Shown here in pieces: positions 26,213-36,640 of a stretch of DNA of 64,000 nucleotides. Numbering within the stretch: position 1 is the stretch's first letter; each line of letters opens with the position of its first letter. Under the pieces are notes generated by a model. The model made no database searches, was not told where the DNA came from, and worked only from the letters and a program-made list of their open reading frames with translations. Position numbers and translations under genes: made by a program. The DNA lies in the NCBI GenBank assembly GCA_032718475.1, contig JAUCBJ010009045.1:48228-112227 (forward strand), given 5' to 3'. This DNA comes from Nemertoderma westbladi (Eukaryota; Xenacoelomorpha; Nemertodermatida; Nemertodermatidae).

Positions 26213-28100
26213 TCTCTCCAGTTAATATTAAAGCGATCATAGGAAGCCTCTCACTTGGAAAGTCTCCGGATATCAAATCACTGGTTGTGGAACTTTTTTT
26301 GCATTCAAATCCAGAAATAATTTGTAACTCGATTTCTCATATAATAAATTCCAGTTTGGCTCTCGGACAGGTTCCTAGGTCATTTGGTGCAACGATAATT
26401 TCGCAGTTCTATAAGGGAAATAAATGCCAGAGACTCATCATTAACACAATCATATCGACCCATTGCTACGGTTAGCCTCTTGGCTAAAGTATTTGAAGGT
26501 GTAATTCTGAAGTTATTCTTACAGGATGACTTATCTAAATCCAGAAACTTGATATGGGTTCAGGAAGAATATTAGTTCGGATATGGTCAGGTCATTCGAG
26601 CAGTCCTAGAATGTATCGAATTCTATCTAAAGGACATATTAAATCCACATGTAGCGCTCGGAAGATTAGATTATTACGCACAAACCTTGGCTTTTCTCAA
26701 ATTTGATGGTAAATATCATAGACGAAAGAATACCAGTACATAAAGGTGTAAAACAGGGCTCATTGACTTCTCCATGCCTGTTCAACATATATATTGAGGA
26801 TATTATGAATGCACTATGTGAAAAAGGCCTTGGCTGTCACATAGGTTCTGTATGGTTTGGTGCAGCTAATTATTCATGAATACTACTATTAATGGCCCCA
26901 TCATCAACAGATCTTGAACAAATGATAAGTTGTTTTAAATGAAAGCAGAAAACTGAACCGGGTCAGATTAAAACGCGGATCCGGATCCGGATTCTACATT
27001 TAACATTGTCCATACGGAAGTCTATTTTTTTAAATTTTTATAACTCCCAAAAATAAAACTATAACCTGTTCTATTCACTTTAGTTTATTGTTTTGGTTAA
27101 AATCACGTGCCACTGTAACCTGCTCCTTTCCCTTAATTGATAATTTTGGAATCCGGATCCGCGTTTTATACCTACCCAACTGAACCTAACTATAGAATCC
27201 TCAAAGACATAATGGACATATACTTCGACAATTGTACACCAATCACTAATAAATGTGAACTCCAACTTAATTCATGAGAGTGACGCAATCAAGTTCCTTG
27301 GAGTAGTAATAGCAACAAGTGGAACTGACGCTCTGGAACGGTGTATCGGGATGGTAGGCCTATCTATCATCTATGCCAATTTCGTCAAACAATCCTGGAC
27401 CGTTCGCTCATTAAATTTACGTACTGTTATTACTCTGTGGAAATCAATTGCAGTACCTTCAATATTATTTGGAATTAAATTTATTGTTGGCTCATTAAAC
27501 TCAAGACAGATAGAAACACTTGGCATTCACTATAGGAAGCAACTATGTCAGTAATGATACTCTACATTACGTAACAGAGACACTTCCCCTTTCCAGTGAA
27601 GCTTACAAGTCAATAGTTGGACTCATATTAAGAGTGAAAGAATGCCCGAGTATTCCGCTCCAATCAGCTCTCAGTATTATGTTACAACAACCACTCGATA
27701 ACTCGAAACACGCTGGGATACGTAGTTTGTATCGCAATGCCACGCTATCCTTTCCCCTGCCAGATCTCAAATCATTGGCAATCTATAACTATAGTAAGAA
27801 TAGTCTAAACTCACGATTGCGGTCCCAACCACCATCATGGTGTACGAAGAATAATGGTGAATTCATATCTAGCTGCCTCGAGCAGACAAACATTCCGTTC
27901 GCTGTGCGACACGACCGCATTCTGGAATTCCATGGCATTCGATAAATACCAACTTTCCTATTGGTTGAAACCCTCCTCCGTCCCGTGCTGCATTATAAAC
28001 TTTGAATTCCTTTTTTTAATTTATGATTTTACTGTTTACATACACTTTTAATTATTTTAAACATAAGTTTTTAATGAATGAATAATTAAATAAATAAATG
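26205..28100 (+). pseudogene. LINE reverse transcriptase, degenerate right part
   Basis: Broken plus-strand frames carry reverse-transcriptase signatures in order. They are: SPVNIKAIIGSLSLGKSPD (26215-26272); HIINSSLALGQVPRSFGAT (about 26338); YRPIATVSLLAKVFEGVIL in a shifted frame (about 26453-26510); and VKQGSLTSPCLFNIYIEDIM (about 26746-26805). The expected YADD is not intact near 26850-26880. The 3' domain resumes after an inserted element (26960-27177) as SDAIKFLGVVIATSGTD and QIETLGIHYRKQLC. It shifts frame near 27540 and ends at about 27945. An AATAA/TAAA-rich tail closes the element at about 28100. Several stops and frameshifts show it is dead. Confidence 0.85.
26960..27177. mobile_element. 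Short TIR element inserted in the LINE
   Basis: Inverted termini: GGGTCAGATTAAAACGCGG at the left; the right end reversed is GGGTAGGTATAAAACGCGG. Both continue into CGGATCCGG repeats. They are flanked by AACTGAACC on each side (26951-26959 and 27178-27186), an 8-9-bp target duplication. The interior shares the segment around 27045-27150 with the interior of the hAT-like element at 39321-40408 in opposite orientation. A non-autonomous hAT or Mutator-type element is likely. Confidence 0.75.
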
Positions 28101-28189
28101 CCGGTTTGACCGGATGCTTGCGTCTTCGTGCGCTCGAGTATAGTAGTATCTTTAATCATACTATTACGTAGCTATTCATACATTTAAAA

Positions 28190-28301
28190 AATGGTCCCGA
28201 ATATGGTTTATTTATTGAATAGACTAAAATAGCCTCGCGCCGGTGCAAAACCATGCAACATTTCAACGCTTATATCTCAGCAATTTTCAACGAAATGTTA
28301 C
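28190..28301. mobile_element. Foldback-family repeat, left piece, split by a LINE
   Basis: Matches the middle of the foldback element at 38209-39127 (ATAGACTAAAATAGCCTCGC; CATATCTCAGC-like word; TTTTCAACGAAAT). The homology stops near 28301 and resumes at about 30311, so the minus-strand LINE landed inside this copy. Confidence 0.65.
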
Positions 28302-30310
28302 GTTACTACTAGTATCGGCATGCTGCATTGCAGCTGAATTTTGAGAATGCTGTGCCGGCTTGTCGACAAAATTGCGCCGCCACAACTCCCTATCACCTAT
28401 GACATTTGCAAGATCATCCGCATCTTCAAGGCCAGTGTCCTTTAAGATGCGTCTCAAGAAAGTCATGGGCTGTCCACCATGCTTATTCACTCCATGAGGC
28501 TGCCAAAGTACAAGATTATGCACTGGCTGGTCCTCACGGCGAAAGCAATGTCCTGCAAAGCGGAGGCGATTTTGTTCTAGTGACAAGCTTGGGGGAACCA
28601 ATGAGACACCTCCAATGTTATATAGTGTCTGGTTGGAGATGTGTGCATTGTACTTGACACAATGAACCCGGCGTAGTATACTGGAACTACTGCTGCTCTA
28701 AATAATCGGACCTTAAGTTTCCGATTAATTCTCGGTGACTTCCAAATCCTGGAAAGCCTATTCAAGGCTGCCCATGCCTTTCCCTTACGTATTCGAAGGT
28801 CCTCACCTGACTTCCGGATCCATGATCCCAGGTAACAGAGGTCGTCCACATGCTCAAGCATACCATCCTTTGAGCTTATGCTCATCCGATCAGAGACTTG
28901 CTGAGAACTTTCAAAGTTAACTGTCAAAATGTTGGTCTTTCTGGGGTTAATAAAAAGACCAACACTAGAAGCAGCATGTTCTAATGAGCTGAGGAGCCGT
29001 TGGGCTCCCTCTAGTGATTCTGAGAGTACTCCTAAGACATCAGCAAAGTCTAGATCAGTTAGGTACTTGGCAGGATTTCCTCGACTTCTGGAGCCAGTAG
29101 GTGGAGTTATCATCACCCCATCATCATTATGATGATCTAAGGACATGCGTAGAACATAGTCAACCACAATTATGAACAAGAATGGTGCAAGTGTGTTTTC
29201 CTGGAGGACGCCCCATAACACTTCAAATGGTTCTGTGTCACCATCAACAGTAGACACAAATGTTGTCGAACCATCGTATACTGATCTGATTGCTGCAATA
29301 ATTTCATCAGGAATCCCATATAATGAAAGTATGCTTAACATACGTGAGCGGGAGACTGAATCAAAGGCCTTGAAGAAGTCAACAAAGATAACAGCCAGAT
29401 GTCTGTCTTTCTTTTTTGATAACTCTTCAATTATCCTTCTAAGTGCCAAAATGGGTTCCATGGTCCCACGACCTTTACGGAACCCATTCTGATTTCCACG
29501 GAGCAGTCTCTCAATGGGATCTCTGATGCGATTTAATAGAATTCTATTGTATAGCTTTGCAGCAATCGAGATCAATGAGATTCCCCGAAAATAACCATAG
29601 AGTGTTAGGTTGCCCTTCTTGGGAACTGGCACCAACTTATTTGTTTTCATTTCTTGTGGGACTCTTGTTGTTCGGTACATGTCTACTATGATGGGATAGA
29701 TGAGCTTTAAACACTCAGGTATTTTAAAGACCTCAGGGGGAACACCATCTACTCCACTGGCACGATTGGTCTTAATGCTCTTTGCAGCAGCCTTCACTTC
29801 TGCAAAGGAGATATCGCCAATGGGAATATCTGGGAGTACAGACTCAGACACTTTTACTTCTATAAAGTTATCAGGCAATACCCTGTCATTATTGAGGAGC
29901 TTTTCAAAGTGGGCCTTCCAACCATTGAGGCGATCGGCTGGTGATTCAGCCTTAACCTTGGTGGTTGGTTGGCTTTTCCGCCCAGTAAGCAAGTTGATCG
30001 ATTTCCATGCCTGGGATGATTGCCTGCTGTCGTCAGCATCATTGATGGCATCAACCTGTTGGTTTATTAGCTCCTGTAGATTAACAGAGTACTGCCTGTT
30101 CAGGGACCTAGATGCAGCCTTAACTGCATTCTTGGCCGCTGTAGTCTGTTTGAGTCGGGACTCTTTCTGCGCCTTATATTGGTCATTTCGGCACTTCTGG
30201 ATTTTGTTGTCAGTCCAGGGGGCCCTTTTCCTGTTTCGAGGGTATACAGGAACTGTTTCTGCAGCTGCTAACTTAACTGCTTCTGTGAAGGCATACTTCA
30301 TACTACATAC
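28302..30310 (-). pseudogene. LINE reverse transcriptase, 5'-truncated and inactivated
   Basis: Minus-strand reading gives a pre-RT region (RNRKRAPWTDNKIQKCRND) and RT blocks ASGVDGVPPEVFK, GISLISIAAKLYNRILLNRI, QNGFRKGRGTMEP, VIFVDFFKAFDSVSR, LDFADVLGVLSESLEG and NPRKTNIL. After a frameshift or deletion near 28600 comes a C-terminal block RLRFAGHCFRREDQPVHNLV typical of invertebrate non-LTR elements. The catalytic YADD box reads FADV, so the second Asp is lost. The endonuclease domain is absent. The open frame extends artificially into the flanking foldback repeat up to 30442. Same strand as the LRR gene, within its intron. Confidence 0.9.
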
Positions 30311-30630
30311 TACATACTTGGAATCCTTGCATGGCCAGCTTTCCATTGGTACCACCAACAAACAGCTATAAGGCAGAAAAGAACAAATGCGGTGGGATTG
30401 GTGTAATATCGCCGGAGACACTTTTTTAAATGCTTGTAGCAAAATATTGAAAACAAAAATAACAATTCTGGCTCACCCAGTGTCAGTGGTCGGGAGGTGA
30501 AACTATCTATCTCTGCTTCAAATTTCATGCAATATTATTAAGATTTGTAGAAAAATTAGGGGGGGGGGGGGGTGTCTCTGAATTACGAAACTATATATTC
30601 TGGGACATGGTGTAAACGGGAAACATATGA
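30311..30630. mobile_element. Foldback-family repeat, right piece
   Basis: Continues the copy broken by the LINE. It contains TTGGAATCCTTGCATGGCCA, TGGTGTAATATCGCCGGAGA, CAGTGGTCGGGAGGTGAAAC, a G run at about 30559, and TTCTGGGACATGGTGTA. All of these are shared with 38690-39127. Confidence 0.75.
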
Positions 30631-30691
30631 AACGACAGGTCAGTTTAAACTGTATTGTATTATTGTAAGTAAGGAACTAACTATGGCCTAC

Positions 30692-31171
30692 CTCTTTGCA
30701 ACCTTTCAGGTACAACCCACCGATCTGAGGGCAATGCGTCGCTAACAACGACAAAACCTCGTCATTAACCCACGCCAACCCGCTTATAAGGAGAGCGCGC
30801 AGCCCAGAGCAGTTAGTAACAGCAGAGGTGATAACCGAGGGGTCAAGATTCGTACAGTTGGTGAAGAGGAGTGCACGAATACGGGATGCGCGTTTGGGGT
30901 CGTTGAATATCTTAATAAGCGACATGCCGTGTATTCGAGGACAAAGCGCCAGACGTATACTCTCTATGCCGGTGCAATACAAGGCGATGTAGGATAAACA
31001 CTCGTCGTCTATGTTGGGGCAGGCAGTCAAGTCGATTTCAGAGAGCTGAAACCCGATGGATTTAGTTATTCCTTCTACGGAACTCGAGTTTACCCCGCTG
31101 CATCCACACAGACGAAGATTCTCCAGATTTACCAATCGTTTGCTGCAGTTGACGATGACGTCACCAGGCAC
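30692..31171 (-). CDS. LRR protein gene, large internal exon
   Basis: 480 bp (160 codons), phase 0 at both ends. The acceptor ATTTTTAG precedes GTG CCT GGT GAC. The donor is GAG|GTAGGC at 30692/30691. It encodes VPGDVIVNCSKRLVNLENLR, then LCGCSGVNSSSVEGI, ITACPNIDDECLSYIALYC-like repeats (sequence shows LTACPNIDDECLSYIALYC), LALCPRIHGMSLIKIF, LLFTNCTNLDPSVITSAVTN, LLISGLAWVNDEVLSLLATH and LYLKGCKE. This is about six LRRs of the cysteine type. A stop follows only 5 codons into the intron, supporting the splice. A TATA-like AT-rich tract in the upstream intron has no evident role. Confidence 0.9.
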
Positions 31172-32236
31172 CTAAAAATATATCTAAAAATATATACCTA
31201 GTAAAACAAAAATAAAATATGTGGCCAAACAATAACAAATATATATATAATATAAATCTTATCTTTAATTGTGGCCAGATAATAAAATTGATTGCCTTAG
31301 GATATACAATATTTGCGATATATACCATTTTATAACACTCACAGTGTTATTTATATTTTATATACTCCTAGAATGCTTCTTACAATCTGTCTCTACAACC
31401 TGCTAGTATAATAGTAGTATTTTTATTGACATTAATAATAAAGATATAACATAAAACAAAGTACAGCCTCCCAATCACAAATAACAAGCAAATAGAAAAA
31501 TGATGGAACTAAATAGTAAACAGTATTCAATAAATGTACATAATGTCCAACATATTCAAAGGATTTAAGCTAAGCAACGATAGTTTGAAAATATAACAAT
31601 TAGTAGGATTCATTTATATTTGTAATCATATAAACTCCAACGAGAGAAAGCCGCCCCAATATTAGATTATTACAACAACATATCCATTGGGTAAGAAAGT
31701 GGAGGAGAGCCAGCCCGTCTCTTAATTTTTTACTTTATATTACGCGATCAATTTTCACTCATCTCGTCATGAACCCAACATGTATGTAACTTTTTGTTAA
31801 ATTTGTTGGCTATGCGTTTGCGGTTGTTTGGGCGGAGTGTGGTAGGCCTACACTTTTCACACTTAAATATTTTGGTTGTGAAATGTTACAGGGCATAGCG
31901 ATCTGAGATATTTCATTTATATTTTATTATGAGAGGAAGAAGAACATACAACGTTATTTACTATGTAACAAAATAATTGTTTTCGGGTTTAACTTGGAAG
32001 CCTCCCCAAATAGTTGATATACAATTATATTTAAAATTATTTCCATGGTCATGGATATTCACCCGTCTTTAGTTAGAAATTTGTTTGCATGAAAGACAGT
32101 TTAGTTTAGTTTTTACTGATTTATTATCTCTTATCTGACTGGGGTAATAATAAAGGATAGGATAAATGGAAGCAAAGTGTGACAGTAACAACTATTTCCC
32201 CGTCACCCTAGCATGTCTTAAGTATGATATATCAAA
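31172..32236. other. AT-rich intron sequence
   Basis: About 1 kb of AT-rich sequence upstream (in gene sense) of the LRR exon. Some A/T microsatellite-like runs (31190-31260). No coding or transposon signal recognised. Confidence 0.45.
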
Positions 32237-32285
32237 GGGGGAAGTTTGGATTCACTGCATAAATGCAGTTCACCAAACTTCCCCC
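32237..32285. other. Perfect 13-bp-stem hairpin with inner stem
   Basis: GGGGGAAGTTTGG at 32237-32249 pairs with CCAAACTTCCCCC at 32273-32285. Inside, ACTGCAT pairs with ATGCAGT around a 2-nt loop. The whole folds into a 49-nt hairpin with a small internal loop. It is followed by more CTTCCCCC-type words to about 32320. It could be a foldback remnant or a structured RNA. Nothing in the sequence proves transcription. Confidence 0.6.
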
Positions 32286-32329
32286 GAATGCACACTGTAA
32301 CTTCACTTCCCCCTTCCCCCAAATATCCA

Positions 32330-33145
32330 CTGTTGAATTAATTTGAAGCGATATAATGAGTACAAAATTGTGCGAGTTTTTAATTGTGTGGTCCAATTGT
32401 TATTTGATTTCTATTTATTATTTAAAGTGCATTTAATATCACACTGGTTTTTAGAATATTATACTATACAACCTTATGTTTTATTAATTTACCCAATCGA
32501 AGCCTCATAAGGGCCGGTTATTTGTACGCATATCCCCTAATGCGCTCAGTAAGGTTCAAACAACATATTAATATGAAAATAAAGTATCTGTAAAGAAAAT
32601 AACCCAATACTATATAATTTGACCTTATTAAAAAATTTGCACTTTTGCACACTTATTTGTACAAATGCACTTTAGCAGATCGTAATGGTGGCTCTTATTT
32701 AACAAACTTATGTTTATCCTCTACCGATCTACGATGGTGTATGATCAAGTGTCAGTCGCTAAAAGTGTCAAAAATCCAATTTAATAAATCTGGATTTGCG
32801 ATTTTGGACCATATTCATGGACATTTTAAGTCAATTTATAGACATAAAAAGTTAAACAAATGTTACGATTATAGTTAGAAATCATTCCAAACTACATTTT
32901 AATCCAAAAAATAACATTCTCCGATGAATAGAACTGGAAATAATAGTGTTTGAAATATCGAAAAAATGTTCACTATTTAAGTGTATTTTGCACTAAGTGC
33001 ACATAAGTCTTTTCCCAAGTTGTATCCTATTTCACACACTGCAATCTATCCTCTATCCAATGAAAAAAGTTTCAGATTAAACGGCCCTGTAGAACCGAAG
33101 TTATTTATGTTTAAAAATAGTCACTCGAAAATTTCAAATTCTCTT
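32330..33145. other. AT-rich intron sequence
   Basis: No gene recognised. Toward 33060-33110 a segment (GTAGAACCGAAGTTATTT) has an inverted counterpart at about 33278-33298. The pair brackets the tRNA-like sequence. Confidence 0.35.
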
Positions 33146-33218
33146 GGTCACATAGTCTAGTGGTTATCAATCACGTTAATGAAACCTAAGTTCGCGGGTT
33201 CGAAATCCAATATTGACC
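33146..33218 (+). pseudogene. tRNA-like sequence (tRNA pseudogene or SINE head)
   Basis: 73 nt with a Pol III A box (TAGTCTAGTGGTTA) and B box (GGTTCGAAATCC) at tRNA spacing. The outer 5 bp of the acceptor stem pair (GGTCA with TGACC). The lower acceptor pairs and the outer T-stem pairs are mismatched, and no clean anticodon stem can be drawn. It is therefore not a functional tRNA. Resemblance is to the Val/Glu/Asp-type D arm. A poly(T)/poly(A)-rich stretch follows, as in a SINE. Confidence 0.55.
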
Positions 33219-34560
33219 TGACCATTCTTAATTTTTTTGCAAAAAAAATTATTTTTATTTTTTCACTAAAATCGCTCTAACTTCGGTTCTGGTGGTCCAA
33301 ATCCAATGAAATTGGTATATTCTTTGCCGTAATTTTTTTCTTAATCTTTTGAGAAGGGGTTATTTTTGGCCCCAAAAAAATTAAAAAAAGGGCCAAAATA
33401 ACGCGACATTTTTCGACCCTTAAAGTTCGTAATTTTAATTATATATGTTAAGATAAAAGATAGCGGAGTTAATTTGATACTTTTTACAGGTACTTTTGGC
33501 GCAATACGCTAAATTATAATGGAATAGCGATTTGTTAAAAAAAAAAATTTCGTCCCTTTTTATAAATATTATATTTCACACGATCGCCTGCCGCTCCAGT
33601 TTTATAATACCTCCGGCGCTGTGATTAACGCTGTTAGATAGATAATTTAACGCACTATAAGTCTGTGTAAACAAATCTCCCGTAAGTTAAGTAGATTTCG
33701 AGCTAGACGATTTCCCGCGAAGCAAGTTTGAAGCGCGAAATTATAATTTTGGCCCTCATTTTTTTAATATCATCCTTGGAGCAAAACCGATAGCATATTT
33801 GAATTCCCCGTATGGATATTGACTGTATAGAATGTACCTTAACCAACTGAAGTTAAAAATAAAAAATTATTCGATAAAAACTACTTTACAAATTCTGGCC
33901 CTTTTTGGCCCCTATTGCCGACATATTTTTTGTACCCCCATTCGATAGGAACGTAGCCCCAATGGTCTTCTACGAGTTTCCTAAAAGAATTAGTGGATTC
34001 CTACCCGCGTTGTCGAATTAAACATTTCGGAAATAAGTTTACCAAAAAAGACGGACAAAAACGTACAAATTTACAGCCCCTTTTTCCACCCGAAATTTTA
34101 ATAAATATCTTACCCCCATTCGATACGAAGGTAGTACCACTCTTCCCCTTTCCAACCGCGTTACTTTCGTCCCCGTACGATTAATATTAGCCGAGTTATA
34201 GCGGATCCCGCCAAGTCATTTTGTCCGTTTTTTCAACTTTGACGGACATTTTCGGAAAAAAGGCGTGGTAATCTTTTTTGAAAAAAAAAACGAATTCACT
34301 AATTAATCCCTTCTATCGTATCCCGGCGTCGGCTAAGCAATAACCTAGGGTTTTTTCGAGCCACTGTAGAGCGCCTTTCAAAAAAAATTTAAAATTGTCG
34401 AAAAAATGACGGTTTTTTGTCCGCCGTGTCCGTCGAAGGGTTAGATTTAATAATGTTAGAGTTGCTAATATCTTAGAATTCCGAGCCGCTCCCCTGGTGA
34501 GAAAATAAAAAAAATTGGTTAGTTCCTTCATCGAAAAGTCCCCCAGAATCCCAAGTTAAC
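33219..34560. other. Low-complexity intron stretch
   Basis: Rich in A and T runs and in short phrases such as TTTTGGCCCC and CCCCATTCGATA (about 33938 and 34115). It may be the body of an old repeat. No RT, transposase or terminal repeats were recognised, and open frames are short. Confidence 0.35.
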
Positions 34561-34569
34561 CTATATAGT

Positions 34570-34640
34570 TAGCGATGGCCTGCGGCTTTAGGAGCGGCCG
34601 CGGTATTCACCTCCCTCATAGCGGCCGCGGCGGTGTTGCG
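34570..34640. other. Small GC-rich island with two NotI-type palindromes
   Basis: AGCGGCCGCGG occurs at about 34592 and 34619, 27 bp apart, in otherwise AT-rich sequence. No gene starts are visible next to it. It may be a transposon end or a short regulatory block. Confidence 0.35.
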
Positions 34641-35226
34641 TCAAATGGAGAAATATTTATCCCACCAAGCAACCTAATGCTATTGTTGTAAATTGCACAT
34701 AATAAATATAAGAACAAAACCCGTCACCGTCACTAGTTATAGACCTACAAGCACTTAATTACTTGCTAGTTTTTGTAACAGAGTTTATCAACATCCTATT
34801 ATGGCGGACCTTATTGCCATTGCTTTATATACAAAAATGCCAACAATTTTGATTATTTATTCCGATTTTTATGACAAAAGTGAATGGAATCCATTAATAC
34901 TTTGAGAGCGATACATAACCACAGGTAAGAATTTACTTCTGTCACATAATTATGTATTCTGTATTAGTACAGTAACATTTTAATCGCCAAAGACCTGTAT
35001 TACTTCGAATATATGCACAAAACGATCCTAAATTATTACTATCACCATAGAACAATAAACTCATATTATCAAAATCCAAATTTTCATATTTATTACGAAA
35101 AATCTGTGGTTAAAGGGCAGAAAAGTAAAGTTTGTATTGAAATTTTGTCACACTCATACACCCGCTGTTCGGTTAGGATTCGGCTCCATCTACCCCTTTT
35201 CTATCTTTAGGTTGTGTGACATTAGT
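34641..35226. other. Intron spacer
   Basis: AT-rich, no feature recognised apart from short open frames without family resemblance. Confidence 0.35.
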
Positions 35227-35505
35227 TTAATACGGGTGAACCATATCCGGATGTAATCTGGCAGTTCGGTAGCGGTTTCTATATAACTGGTGTGGTTCGA
35301 CTTTGGGGTTCATTATTTCACGATATGTCCGAAATTTTGTTTTTAACTCATCTTTAGATCTTATTTTACTGCACACTGACTTCAAAATATCGCTATCTAG
35401 AGTTAATTTAGTATCAGTTAAGATTTTATAGGCTGGTGTATTTGCAGATTTACAAAGTTCGTATACTTGATAAAATGGGGTATCTATATCTGTGTTCTTT
35501 AACAT
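35227..35505 (-). CDS. Unidentified 92-residue ORF
   Basis: Starts at ATG 35505 and ends at 35227. The peptide has balanced composition and looks like a real protein: MLKNTDIDTPFYQVYELC, then KSANTPAYKILTDTKLTLDS, charged DILKSVCSKIRSKDELKTK, and a basic/aromatic end QLYRNRYRTARLHPDMVHPY. No domain is recognised. There is an in-frame stop shortly upstream of the ATG, and the 29-bp array begins 16 bp further. It may be the 3' exon of a gene or the end of a retroelement ORF whose upstream part was replaced by the array. No promoter or splice site was confirmed. Confidence 0.35.
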   Translation of the reverse strand: MLKNTDIDTPFYQVYELCKSANTPAYKILTDTKLTLDSDILKSVCSKIRSKDELKTKFRTYREIMNPKVEPHQLYRNRYRTARLHPDMVHPY

Positions 35506-35520
35506 CTTTTATAGATAATT

Positions 35521-35963
35521 TTTCCGAGAGTTACAAATACGGGACTGAAGAGGCCGTATTTCGGAATACGGAACTGAAGAGGCCGTATTCCGGAATACGG
35601 AACTGAAGAGGCTGTATTCCGGAATACGGAACTGAAGAGGCTGTATTCCGGAATACGGAACTGAAGAGGCTGTATTCCGGAATACGGAACTGAAGAGGCT
35701 GTATTCCAGCTTCCGAGAGTTACAAATACGGAACTGAAGAGGCTGTATTCCAGCTTCCGAGAGTTACAAATACGGAACTGAAGAGGCTGTATTCCGGAAT
35801 ACGGAACTGAAGAGGCTGTATTCCGGAATACGGAACTGAAGAGGCTGTATTCCGGCTTCCGAGAGTTACAAATACGTAACTGAAGAGGCTGTATTCCGGA
35901 ATACGGAACTGAAGAGGCTGTATTCCGGAATACGGAACTGAAGAGGCTGTATTCCGGCTTCAA
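35521..35963. repeat. 29-bp minisatellite with longer variant units
   Basis: About 12 units of TATTCCGGAATACGGAACTG plus AAGAGGCTG. Some units carry an extra segment (CAGCTTCCGAGAGTTACAAA), giving about 44-48-bp units. TTCCGGAA is a perfect palindrome in most units. The minus strand is open across the array because three units make 87 bp without stops. The 154-codon frame is a repeat artefact. Confidence 0.92.
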
Positions 35964-36244
35964 TTAAACAAAGATCCATCCGAGTTCGTAGTCTAACACA
36001 ACCATACGGTTATAGTATTTTTCGACTATTTTTGTATTGTATGTAAGCCAAGATTCGGATGGAGGTAAGTGACGCTAATATTCCGGCTTCAAATACTTGT
36101 CGTTTTAGAATGAACGGCATACTTGTGTTTTTTGTATAGAAATGGCAAATTTGTTAGCGGTTTCTTCCCAGTGAGGTTCCTAAAATTTGAAGTATGAGGT
36201 CATTTTACCACCACTTGTAACATTTTACCATCACTAATCAAACT
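35964..36244. other. Intron spacer
   Basis: No repeat or gene recognised. A GAG|GTAAGT word at about 36062 resembles a plus-strand splice donor but has no open exon before it. Confidence 0.3.
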
Positions 36245-36640
36245 ACACCCTAATCAACAAGTACACTAAGAGACAGGATGTGTTCTAGACAGCCCCGGCC
36301 CTTCTGAGCACCGGCTTGACATTTGTTAATATTGCACCACTTAATTAAACGGTTATTTAATAATATATCATAAATCTTGGCTAGACTAGTCATAATATTA
36401 ATGCCTCAGTAGTTCCCACAAATAGCTACCACTTACCAGTTTACTAACTCCCCAAGAGGTAGGGATATAATGTTACTTTGAAAAATACAGTTAAATAAGG
36501 ATAGAGAGAATAATAGCCAGTTACCAGGTAAAGATCGCCGGGTTGATTCCAATGTTAGTGTTTAGGCTAGACATTGCTTCGGCTAGTTCACGTTCAGTAA
36601 ATGGAGCGTCTACGATCGGGATGTAAGGAGCATTGTCAGT
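36245..36640 (-). pseudogene. LINE reverse-transcriptase fragment, heavily decayed
   Basis: Minus-strand pieces in different frames still read as RT: APFTERELAEAMSSLNTN, a YIPTSWGVSKLV block (the usual P-x-x-W before strand B), and a late block resembling the conserved SxxxxNRLxxW...QxGxRxGRG region (RLIKWCNINKCQAGAQKG with small frame changes, then CLEHI). Many stops and indels. No ends can be set. Confidence 0.55.

Noticed and set aside
29700-30371. 223-codon plus-strand ORF
   Set aside because: Antisense shadow of the minus-strand LINE reverse transcriptase, whose motifs are clear.
30311-30442. N-terminal extension of the minus-strand LINE ORF
   Set aside because: The extra residues are read from the flanking foldback repeat, not from LINE sequence.
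33146-33218. Functional tRNA gene
   Set aside because: A and B boxes are present, but the lower acceptor pairs, the T-stem and the anticodon stem do not pair properly.
35499-35963. 154-codon minus ORF with SLFSSVFRNTASSV repeats
   Set aside because: Product of the 29-bp array, whose three frames are all open. No independent coding evidence.
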